From the NCBI GenBank assembly GCA_009823505.1, contig VZQC01000392.1, positions 1,012,585-1,076,584 on the forward strand: a stretch of DNA of 64,000 nt, given 5' to 3'. A program made the translations under genes and the position numbers. Below the pieces are notes generated by a model that ran no database searches, had not been told where the DNA came from, and was given only the letters and a program-made list of their open reading frames with translations. Source of the DNA: Rhizomys pruinosus. Lineage: Eukaryota > Chordata > Mammalia > Rodentia > Spalacidae. The stretch's first letter is position 1, and every line of letters starts with the position of its first letter. This document shows positions 37,101-49,100 of the stretch, piece by piece.

Positions 37101-40100
37101 TGGCTTATAACATCTCCTAACCACTAGAGGACATAAGCTTGTGGCATCCACTGTGAGTTATTCCTCCAAGGAGAGAGCTAATAGCCAAATAGTTTTGGGA
37201 TATAATATAGACACTTGGCTGCCACTGTTGCACTGTATCTCCAGGCTGTTGAGGTGTAGCTGATATTTTCGGAGGAGTCTTGTTTGTCTCAGGGAGACCA
37301 ATATTTTGCTGTATTGCTGTAGTGGCCTTTGGTAACGCTCTCTAGCATTTCAGAGGCCAGTTGTACGCTAGCAGGTGACGTCTCATAACATTTTTCATGC
37401 TCACACCAGGTCTTCGACAACAGGGACTTACTGCCTTTCTCCTTGCATATATCCCATTTATAGGCAAAAGGCCTTTATAATTTGGGGGGGCGGGTTTGAA
37501 TCCCCTAGCCAACATCTCCTAGGCAGAATAATTCATTGCTGATGTCAGAGCTTTCCTGTAGTAATATATTTTGCTTAATTACACAACTTATAAACACTTT
37601 ACTATTGAATTTGGCTCTAGATAGAGAAATATCCTTTCACAGTTCCTATGCCTATCAATCAGTTAATACGTTGTGCCTGTTTTATAGGAAATTACCACCG
37701 TAACAATTGGCTCTAGTTTACAGTTTGGGAGTGGTTTCATTACCATCCTGTTTTCCTTTTTTCAAAAAAAAAAAAAAAGAAAAAAAAAGGGGGGGGAGAG
37801 GTAGGAAGGTTTCTCAGCATTAGGGTCCATTATTAACAGTCAACCCCAATATTATTCAGAGAGATGCTCAGTGACCGTGTCTCAGGCAGTCTGATGTTCC
37901 TCATTCCTTAGTGTTCAGATGGGTCAACCTCTCTGCTGACATTCCCCAGTTCATCCTGCACAGCCATAAGTTGTATGTTTTCAGGCATTTAGATTGGTGA
38001 CTTTTACCTGTGGGAACATAAAATTCTCCTCCCATTGTTATTTTCAAGATCAGAAAAATTGAAAATTTATCAATAGGATTGAAACACAGAGTTTTCCATT
38101 TGTATCCCAGAAAGGATAGTACCCCACCTCCCCCCTTCCTCTTTTCTTTTTTTTTTTTTTTTTTTAGGTTTTTGTTTTGACCTATAGATGCCTAAGTTGT
38201 ATTACACATACCCATAAGCAGGAGCCAAGGCATAAGCTTTCATTACATTTACCCAAACTGGTTCTCATTGACTGTATGCTACTTATTTGGGAAGGAAATT
38301 TAAGCTTAGTTCCTTTAACTTGTCCTACAAGTAAAGAAAGTGTTATAATGTGATATTGTGTTATTCAGAAAAAATATATAGGCCATTTGTATACCTTAAC
38401 CCGATACAAATTATAAATAAGACCAATTAACATTTTATATTCCCGATTGGTTCAATTGTATTACCATTTCCACCAAAACCTACACCTAAATTTAATTAAT
38501 CTAAACAATTCACTAAGCCATTGAAATATCCTATACTTGGTGGATAAAGCTTGGGCAGAGTTGAGAACCTGCTAAATAAATTTTACCCAATAAACACTTT
38601 GCTCTTTAACGCTTTATGACTGGACTAAGACTTCTACTTATTTGGTAAGTAAAAATTTAAGCTTAATTCTTTTAAATTGTCCTACAAGTAAAAGAAAGTG
38701 TTACACTGTGATGTTGTGTATTTCAGAAAAATATAGAGCCCAACCCAATACTAACTATGAATAAAACAACTAGCATTTTATATTCCCAGTTAGTTCAAAT
38801 GTCAGTATCTAGCTCCTTTTCTTTTTTCCCAGCACAAGATTCCTGCATATAAAACCAATTTGCAAGCAGTTGTGTCCCAGCCCACAGAGCCCAAGGCTCC
38901 CACCATCTAGCTGGAGGGGCTTGAATGTTCAATCAAGTTGATCAAATAAGTGTCCAGACTATATTGTCATAGTTTTACCGTTCACCCCAATCGCCGCTCC
39001 TACAATATACCACTCCCCCTCTTCCACAGATTGTTCCTTAGGCTTAGAGATGGGGCACAGGTGGACAAGAAGCACAACAGTCTACTTTGTCTGGAGATGT
39101 CGTCTTGGACTCTAATCAGTTCTGGCTGTTTCCTTTCATGGGCTGCCCGATTGCCCAGGGACAGGCTTCCAATCCTACTAATGAAGCACAAGCGGTTAGA
39201 TATATATGTATTTAAACATTGCTAGTTATTATGGTAGGTTACTTTGGTATAGACACATATGTCTGGATGGTGTCTTAATCCCTGAATTACTTTTCTTTTT
39301 CCCCCTGAGAGAGATGACAAGGCCTTACTGTGGCATATATATCTCCTAATCGCTAGAAGGTATAAGCTTGTGGCAACATCCTCGAGTTATTTGTCCAAGG
39401 AGAGAGCTAATAATCAAATAAAGTTGGGATATACAGACATATGGCTGCCTCTGCTGCACAGTATCACCAAGCAGTTGGGGTGTAGCTGATGTTGGTGGCG
39501 GAGTTTTGCTTGACTCAAGGAGACTAACCTTTGCTTTATTAGTTCAGTGGCCTTTGGTAACACTCTCTGGTATTCCAGAGACCAACTGTATACTTGTAAG
39601 TGCGATCTCGATACAATCCTCCCATGGTTACATTAGGTCATTGACAGCAGGGCAGACCTTACCACCTCTTTTCTTGCAGATATCCCAGTTTACAGGCAAT
39701 AAGCCTTAACCTTTTTTTTGGGGGGGGGGCTTGGGTCCCCTGGCTAGCATCTCCTTGGCAGAATAATCCGATGCTGCTTTCAGTGCTCTCTTGTATTAAT
39801 TATATGAACTACTTAAAGTAGTGTTTAAGTGTATTGTCTATTCAGAAACAAACACAATACTTTAGTATTGTGTTTGTTTCTGGATAGACAATAATCCTTT
39901 TTACAGTTCCTATGTATATTAGTCAATTGAAGAAAGCCGTTTTTCCAGTTTTATAAGAGATTACTTCTATACCAGTCAGCTCTAATTTACCATTAATGGA
40001 TGACTTCATTACCACCCTGTTTTTCTTTGTTCTGTGAAAAAGAGGTAAGGAGGTCTCTCATATTGAAACTGTGCTGCACCTAGAAGGTAAAGTTCGTTAG

Positions 40101-43100
40101 GACTCACTGTAAACAGATGTTACACCTATGGTCCTCAGAGATGTTTGATGCCTGTAGCAGTCTGAGGCTTTTATTCCTTTTAGTGTTAAGATTGGTGAAC
40201 TTCTCTGCTGGTATTTCATGGTACAACCTATACGACGGAAGGCTGTATCCATTCTTTCTCTGCCTTTGAGTTGGTGTCGTTTTGACCTGTGGGAACATAC
40301 AAATCTTTTCCCATGGTTAGTCTTAAGATTAAATTGAAAGTTTTGGACAAAAAGGTTTAATATATAACTGTATCTCCCCTTTTTTTAAATTTTATTTTTT
40401 GACCCATGAGTCTCAGGAAGGCATTTGTAGTACACTTACCTATAGGCAGGGATCAAAGAGTAAATTTCATCAAATTTGCCCTTTTTTTTTTTTTTGGGTG
40501 AGTGCATGATGTTAATTTGGGAAGCAAACTTAAATCCTTTAGTTAAGTTATCCTACAGGTAAAAGAGGATGTTACAAGCTGATACTGCATAACACAAAAA
40601 TTATAGAGAACATTTGTATATGTTAATCCCAAAGCTATTGTTATATAAATTTTGAGTAAAATACCATATAATTTTAAATTAAATATACATTAATAGAATA
40701 TAGACCCATGTCCCTCTCCCGCCGCTCCCACCCCTCCCACCCCTCCCGGTTCACCATTTCAGTCGGTTTTCTGATGCAGTCTTTCAGTTGTTGTTCTTTT
40801 AATATGCATCCCTCATCACAAGAAATATTAATAACTGGGTTATTGATGCTAGCATCCACATATGAGGGATACCATTCGACGTTTGTTTTTCTGTGATTGC
40901 GTTACTTCACTTAATATAATATCCTCCAGCTCCATCCATTTACCTGCAAAGTTCATGATATCATCCTTCTTTATTGCTGCATAGAACTCCATTGTGTACA
41001 TGTACCACATTTTTTCTATCCACTCAGCAGTTGAGGGGCATTTGGGTTGGTTCCAGCTTTTTGCTATTGTGAACAGAGCTGCAATAAATATAGCTGTGCA
41101 TGTATTTCTGCAGTAAGATGAGTCTTGTGGGTATATACCTAGGAGTGGTATGACTGGATCAAATGGCAAGCTCATTTTGAGTCTTCCAAGGGTTCTCCAC
41201 ACTGCTTTCCATAGTGGCTGTACCAGTTTACATTCCCACCAGCAATGGATGAGTGTTCCCCTTTCCCCGCAACCTCTCCAGCACTTGGTATCATTTGTTC
41301 TCTTGATCCTGGCCAGTCTTATCGGAGTGAGGTGATATCTTAGAGTGGTCTTAATTTGCATTTCCCTAACTATTAGTGACGTTGAACAGTTTTTAAGATG
41401 CTTCTCAGCCATCTCTAGCTCCTCCTCTGTGAAGTCTCTATTCAGCTCTTTGCTCCATCTTTTGAGTGATTCATTTGTTTTCTTTTTTCTTTGTTTTTTC
41501 AGTAGTTTGTATATTCTGGAAATTAATGCTTTGTCAGATGTATCTGCAGTAAAGGTTTCTTCCCACTCAGTGGGTTTTCTCTTTACTTCCTTTATTGTTT
41601 CTTTTGATGTACAGAAGCTTTTGAGTTTAATGAGGTCCCATTTGTCAATTATCGATCTTATTTCTTGTGCAGCTGCTGTCTGATTTAGGAAGTCTTTTCC
41701 TACACCTATGTCTTGTAGTCTGCTGCCAAGTTTTTCTTCTATTACCTCCAGAGTTTTGGGTTTCACGTTGAGGTCTTTAATCCATCTGGAATTGACTTTT
41801 GTGCAAGGCGAGAGGTAGGGGTTTAGCTTCATTCTTCTGCAAGTGGTGATCCAGTTTTGCCAGCACCACTTGTTGAAGATGCTGTCTTTCCTCCATTGTG
41901 TCTTCTTGGCCCCTTTATCAAATATGAGGTGGCTGAAGTTGTATGTGCTCAGGTTTGGGTCTTCAGTTTTATTCCATTGGTCAACTGATCTGTTTTTGTG
42001 CCAGTACCAAGCTGTTTTTATAACTATAGCCCTGTAGTATAGTTTTAAATCTGGTATAGAGATCCCCCCTGTATTGCTCTTTTCGCTCAGGGTTGCTCTG
42101 GCTATTCGGGGTCTCTTGTTTTTCCAAATGAAATTGAGGATTTTTTTTTCCAAACCTGTGAAGAAGCTCTTGGGGATTTTGATTGGGATTGCATTAAATC
42201 TGTATATGAGTTTAGGTAAAATGGACATTTTTACTATATTTATTTTCCCAATCCATGAGCATGGGAGGTTTGTCCATCTTCTGATGTCTTGTTCAATTTC
42301 CTTCTTCAGAGGTTTAAAGTTTTTGTTGTAGAGATCCTTGGTGTGTTTGGTTAGGTTTGTTCCTAGGTATTTTATTGTTTTTGAGGCTATTTTAAGTGGG
42401 AAGGTCTCCTTGTAGTCCTTCTTCAGTTGCTTATTGTTGGTGTAAAGAAAGGCTACTGATTTTTCTAGATTTATTTTGTATCCTGCCACTTTACTGAAGT
42501 TCTTAATCATTTCTAGGAGTTTACTGGTGGAGTTCTTAGCATCCCTTAAGTATACAATCATATCATCAGCAAAAAGGGATAGTTTAACTTCCTCTTTTCC
42601 TATTAGAACTCCTTTAATTTCCTTTTCTTGCCTTATTGCCCTAGCAAGGGTTTCAAGCACTATATTGAAGAGGAGTGGTGACAAAGGGCAGCCTTGCCTA
42701 GTTCCTACCCTTAAAGGGAATGCCGCTGTCGTTTCCCCATTTAGGATGATATTGGCTGTGGGTTTCCTGTATATGGCTTTGATTACATTAAGGAATGATC
42801 CCTCCAATCCAATTCTTTCCAGGACTTTAAACATGTAGGGATGTTGAATTTTGTCAAAGGCTTTCTCCGCATCAATTGAGATGATGGTGTGGTTTTTGTC
42901 TTTCAGTCCATTTATATGCTTGATGATGTTTATTGATTTTCGTATGTTGAACCATCCCTGCATCTCTGGTATAAATCCAACTTGGTCATGATGGATGATC
43001 TTCTTGATGTGTGTCTGTATGCGATTTGCCAGTATCCTGTTTAGAATTTTGGCATCTGTGTTCATTAGGGAGATGGGTCTATAGTTCTCCTTTTTGGTTG

Positions 43101-46100
43101 CATCTTTGCCTGGTTTTGGTATTAGTGTGATGCTGGCTTCATAGAAGGAATCTGGGAGAACTCCCTCCAATTGTATCCTTCTAAACAGCTTGAGTAGTAA
43201 TGGTTGTAGGTCTTTTTGAAATATTTTATAGAATTCTGCTGTGAAACCATCTGGGCCTGGGCATTTTTTGTTTGGGAGGCTGCTTATTACATCATCAATT
43301 TCCTCATATATTATTGGACTGTTTAAGCTGTCGATCTCTTCTTGGTTCAGCTTTGGTGGTTCCCAGGTTTTCAGATATTCATCCATTTCTTCTAGGTTTT
43401 CAAATTTAGTAGAGTATAGGTTTTTGAAGTAATCTCTTATGGTTGTCTGGATCTTTTCATTGTCTGTTGTGATATTTCCCCTTTCATCACAGATTCTATT
43501 GATTTGGAGTTGTTCTTTTTTTCTTTTAGTTAACTGGGCTAGAGGTCTGTCTATCTTATTTATTCTCTCAAAGAACCAACTTTTTGATTGATTGATTTTT
43601 TGTATGGTTTTCTTTGTTTCTATTTCATTGATTTCTGCTCTGATTTTTGTTATTTCTTCTTGTCTGCTGCGTTTAGGGTTCATTTGTTGTTCTCTCTCAA
43701 GTACTTTAAGCCTCTGTGTTAGATCATTCACTTGTGCTCTTTCTGTTTTTTTAATGTAGGCACTTAGAGCTATAAACTTCCCTCTTAGGACTGCCTTTAA
43801 AGTGTCCCATAGGTTTTGCTGTGTTGTATTATCATTGTCATTCAGTTCCAGGAATGTTTTTATTTCTTTCTTTATTTCATCCCTGACCCATTCATTATTC
43901 AGTAGAGTGTTGTTTAGTCTCCATGTGTTCTTGTACGGTGTAGGGCTTATCCTGGTATTGATATTGAGCTTTATTGCACTGTGGTCTGATAGAATGCATG
44001 AAATTATTTCAATCTTTTTGTATTTTTTGAGTTTTTCCCTGTGTCCCAGTATATGGTCTATTTTGGAGAATGTTCCATGGGGTGCTGAGTAGAAAGTGTA
44101 TTCTCTGGTGTTTGGGTGAAATATTCGATAGATGTCTGTGAGATCCAGTTGGTGTATTGTATCATTCAGTTCAGATGTCTCTTTGTTTATCTTTTGTCCT
44201 GTTGATCTGTCTAAAGGACTTAGTGGGGTATTAAAGTCCCCTACTATTACTGTGCTGGGGTTAATTTGAGCCTTGAAGTCCTGAAGAGTTGTCTTTACAA
44301 AGTTTGGTGCGCTGGCGTTTGGTGCATATATATTCATGATTGTGAGGTCTTCATCGTTAATTGTTCCTTTAATAAGGATGTAGTGGCCCTCTTTGTCTCT
44401 TTTGATTTCTTTTGCTTTGAAGTCTATTTTATCTGATACTAGAATAGCAACTCCTGCTTTCTTTTTGGTACCATTTGCTTGGAATATTTTCTTCCATCCC
44501 TTCACTTTAAGTTGGTGCCTGTCCTTGAAATTGAGATGGGTTTCTTGTAGACAGCATATAGATGGATTTTGTTTCCTAATCCATTCTCCCAGTCTATGCC
44601 TTTTGATTGGGGAGTTCAGCCCATTAATATTTAAGGTTATAATTGAAAGATGGATGTTGCTTCCTTTCACCTTATTATCCATTTGGACTTTTAGTCTCTG
44701 TTTCAGCGCCTATGATTATGTTTTTATTAGTTTCTTTCCCTAGGTGCTTGAGGATAGTTGCTCTTCTCTTCTGCCCTTTGAATTGCTTCAAGTATTTTCT
44801 GGAGAGTTGGTTTTCCGGAAATGTATTCTATCATCTTGCTTATGTCATGGAAGATTTTTCTCTCTCCTTCAAGTGTAATCGACATTTTTGCTGGGTAAAG
44901 TATTCTGGGTTGGCATCCATAGTCCTTTAACACTGGAAATGCTTTGCTCCATGTTCTTCTTGCTTTCATGGTTTGCGGCGAGAAGTCATTTGTGATTCTG
45001 ATGGGTTTCCCTTTGTATGTGACTTGTTTTTCTCGCGTGGCCTTCAGAATTTTATCTTTGTTTTGGGCATCTAGCACTTTGACTATGATATGGCGTGGGG
45101 AGTTTCTTTTCTGATCTTGTCTATTTGGAGTTCTATGTGCTTCTTGTATTTGAATGGGTTTGTCTATTTTTAGTTTGGGGAAGTTTTCATCTATTATTGT
45201 GTTGAAGATATGCTCAATACTATTCTCTTGAGATTCTTCCCCTTCCTCTATTCCTATGATGCGGAGGTTTGATCTTTTCATAGTGTCCCATATTTCCTGG
45301 TTGTTCCACTTTTGTGTATTTTTAAATTTTTCATAATCTTTATTTGAGTTTTTTAGTTGCTCTGTGTTATCTTCCAGATCTGATATTCTTTGCTCAGCTT
45401 CCTCCATTCTATTTCTAAGGCTTTTTCCTTTCCTTTCTTCTTGATTGGATGAGTGTTCTATTTCCTTTTTCATTTCATCCTGTGATTTCTTTAATATATC
45501 AATTTCTTTTTTGAGTTTCTCAATCTCTTCTTCGTGCTCCTTACTTCGTTGGTTGGCTTCCTTTTTCAGTGTTTCTACTTCCTTAAGGTGTTTGTTTTTT
45601 TCTCTCTCTAGTTCTTTCTGGAGTTTGTCAATCCCTTCCTTTAGTTCTCTGAATTCTTCTTTATGTTCTTTAATTTCTCTGCATAGGTCTGCAATTATTC
45701 CTCTAAGGTCTGTTTCTGGGGTCACCTCCAGGGGGATCCCATTGTACCTATCTCCTATAGGGTTAGTAGAGCTTGGTGTGGAATTATCCTGCACCTTTCC
45801 CATGTTGTCCCTTCGTTGTGTCCCCGGCATGTGGGTTTCTGTTTTGTGATTGAAACCACAAATGCCTTTTCAGTGTGTTGAAGCTTGTTTTGTTTTGCTT
45901 GCCTCCTTCCAATGCTTTTTTTTTTCCCCCTCCTTGTTTATGGAGTGTTGACTTGTCTAGGTTTTCAGGCTTTCACTTTTGTTTATAGATTGGATATTGG
46001 AGCTCTAAGTCACTCTTCCTTTCCTGTTCTGAGAGTTGTCCTAATCCACTGGATACTCTCTCTTCCTCAATTCCAGTTGTTGGCAGGGCAAGGAGTGGGG

Positions 46101-49100
46101 GGAGATATGCCGGGGCATCCGAGTCAGACCCAAACTCAGGACCGCTTCTGGCTGCGAGGGGGGAAGGGCGACCCGCTGGGCTTAGGGCTATGATCTAGCC
46201 TTCTTCTTGTTTTCATAGTTTGCACTAAGAAGTCAGTTGTAATTCTGATGGGTTTCCTCTTATACGTAACTTATTTTTCTCTTGTGGCTTTCAGAATTTT
46301 GCCTTTGTTTTGGGCGTCTAGTGTTTTAACTATAATATGGCGTGGAGAGTTTCTTTTCTGATCTTGTCTGTTTGGAGTTCTCCGTGCTCCTTTTTAATAT
46401 ATATTTTTAATTTTATATTTTATGTATATGAATGTACTGTCTTCATGTATGTTTGTGCACCCATGTCGTGCAATGCTGCGGAGGTCAGAAGAGGGTGTCG
46501 GATTCCCCTGGAATTGGAGACAGAGACGGTTCTCAGCTGCCATGTGGGTGCTGGGGATCGAATCCAGGTCCCTTGCAAAAGCAGTCGGCACTCTTAACTG
46601 CTAGGCCATCTCTCCAGACCCTGTGCTTCTTGTATTTGTATGGGTTTGTCTCTAGTTTGGGGAAATTTTCATCTTTTATTCTGTTGAAAATCTGATGAAT
46701 ACCATTCTCTTGGGATTCTTCTCCTTCCTCTGTTCCTATGATGCGGAGGTTTGATCTTTTCATATTGTCCCATATTTCCTGGTTGTTCCATTTTTGTGTA
46801 TTTTAAAATTTTTCATAATCTTTCTTTTTTGGGGGGTGGTCTTTTCGAGACAGGGTCTCCCTGTAGCCCCAGCTGTCCTGGAACTCACTCTGTAGACCAT
46901 TCTGGCCTTGAACTCACAACGATCTGCCTGCCTCTGCCTCTCAAGTGCTAGGATTAAAGGCGTGCGCCACCATGCCCGGCTAATTTTTCATAATCTTTAC
47001 TTGAGCTTTTTAGTTCCTCTTTGTTATCTTCCAGGTCTGATATTCTTTGTTCTGCTTCCTCCATTCTATTTATGAGGCTTTTTCCATTTCTTTCCTCTTG
47101 ATTGGATGAGTGTTCTCTTTCCTTTTTCATTTCAGCCTGTGATTTCTTAGTGTTTCCACTCCCTTTTGGAGCTTCTCAATCTCTTGTAGCTCCTTGCTTT
47201 GCTGTTTGGCTTCCTTTTTCAGTGTTTCTACTTCCTCCCAGAGTTTGTCATTTTCTCCCTCTAGTTCTATCTGGAGTTTGTCATTCTCTCCGTTTAGTTC
47301 TTTCCAAAGCTTGTCGTTGTCTCCCTCTAGGTCCTTCTTGAATTTTTCATTTTCCTCCTTTAGTTCTCTGACTTGTTCTTTATATTCTTTGATTTCTCTG
47401 GATATGTCTGCAATTGTTCCTCTAAGATGTGTGTCCTGGGTCACCCCTAGGAGGATCCCACTGTAGGACTCTCCTACAGGGTTGGTAGAGCTTGGTGTGG
47501 AATTATCCTGCACCTTTCCCATGTTGTCCCTTCTCTCTGTCCCAGCATGTGTGTTTCCCTTTTTGCCTGTATTCAGATGCAAATCACAAATGCCTCTTCA
47601 CTGTGTTGAAGGCTTGCTTTGCTTGCCTCCTTCAGATGCCTTTTTTTTTTCTCCTTGTTTATGGAGCGTTGACTTGTCTAGGTTTCAGGCTTTCAATTTT
47701 TTTTATATATTGGAAGTCTAACTCACTCTTCCCTTTCTGTTCTTTAGGTTTTCCAAAAAATCCACTCGTACACTCCCTCAGCAATTCCAGTTGGGGTGGG
47801 GAGCAGGGGTATGCCTGTACTCTTTGCTTCAGGTGGTCCTTGGAAGTCCCTGATCTAAGCTCTGTGCACTCAAGTCTCAGAGTGGCAACAGGCCCACCTT
47901 TAATAGGAGCTAGCAGGGCAGCTCCACCCTGACAGCCACACAATACAATGATTTAACTATCAAACAAACCAACGAAACAATTTTCTAACAACCCAGAGAT
48001 AGATCTGTCCAACAATCCGCCTGGCTGAAGTGCCCTGCTCCTACCTCTGCTTCAGGTGATCCTGGGAAGTCCCTGATCTAAGCTCTGTGCACTCCTGTAT
48101 ATAACTTTTTAAGAATAACTTTTAAAGTTCATTGTTAAGATTACAGTAATATCTGGGGCTGGAGAGATGGTTCAGCGGTTAAGAGCACCAACTGCTCTTG
48201 CACAGGACCCGGATTCGATTCCCAGCACCCACATGGTGGCTAACAACCTTCTTTAACTCCAGTTCCAGGGGAATCTGACGCCCTCTTCTGACCTCCATGG
48301 CATTGCACGGCAGAGGTGCACCAGCCTACATGCAGACAGTACATTCATATGCATAAAAAAATATAATAAATAAAGAAAAAAGATTACAGTAATATGGTCA
48401 GACAGTAATGTACCTGGAGGCTTCCATATCTTTTGATCAGCAGTTTCTTATACTAATCCATGGTCTCATGGAGGAGAGGGCAAGCCCAGCTGTGTCCTTG
48501 GAAGACTCTCCTAGGCACAGTCAGTGTATGGTGGCTGGAATTCTTTGACTACTCTTGGTATGAGGCAGACTCTTCCCTGTTGTCTATCTTGTTCCCTGGT
48601 ACATTCATCTCGATGTCTTTTGTGCTGTTGCAGGTGGCCCATGGCACCCTTAATGACGGTGCTCTTGATGCTGTGGAGGCTCAAAAGGACCTTCTGGGAG
48701 CCAGTGGGCTCATGTTGCTGCTTCCTCCCAAAGTGAAGAGTGAGGATATGGCAGAGGAAGATTTGTACTGGCTGTCGGGTTTGCTGCAGCTCAAGCAGCT
48801 ACTTCAGGCCAAGCCCTTCCAGCCTGCACTTCCACTGGTGGTTCTCGTGCCCAGCTCCAGAGGGCATGCCATTGGGAAGGAAGTGGAGGATGGTATGTAA
48901 AGGAAGTCTCATCTACGATCTAGCATTTTTAAGAAATGGGTAGAACTTGGGTCTGATGAATGACTGGCAGTATAGTGTTGGAAATCTTTGGAACTGGAGC
49001 CCTAGTATTCTGTCCACTCTATGGTGGCCCAAGACCAGCACTGGGAAATATCAGATGTGCAAATAAATGTAATCACTTGAGACCTTCCTTTGTTTCTCTT

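Larger units (their letters stand above)
40681..46196 (-). mobile_element. Full-length LINE-1, both ORFs open
   Basis: In element order: 5' UTR about 46196-45831, ORF1 45830-44727, a 44-bp spacer, ORF2 44682-40849, and a 3' UTR with a G-rich polypurine tract (complement of 40715-40750). The 3' end is uncertain (40370-40690) because no clean poly(A) is seen. Minus strand means antisense to MCM3AP within intron 8. Confidence 0.9.
46197..47582 (-). pseudogene. Older LINE-1 ORF1 fragment, interrupted by SINEs
   Basis: A second ORF1 lies directly upstream of the intact L1 in the same orientation. The N-terminal part is open at 47582-47127 ([18 protein letters not shown] and a coiled coil with extra [16 protein letters not shown] repeats). 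It is cut by a B1 (46830-46983) and a B2 (46398-46620) and stops near the RNA-binding C-terminus at 46197. The rest of this element is missing. Confidence 0.88.

Noticed and set aside
41345..45849. Several + strand frames of 60-134 codons inside the L1
   Set aside because: They are shadows of the minus-strand L1 ORF1 and ORF2.
48460..48900. Longer + strand frame extending upstream of exon i
   Set aside because: The frame upstream of 48634 is intron sequence. The acceptor gttgcag and the match to GANP set the exon start at 48634.
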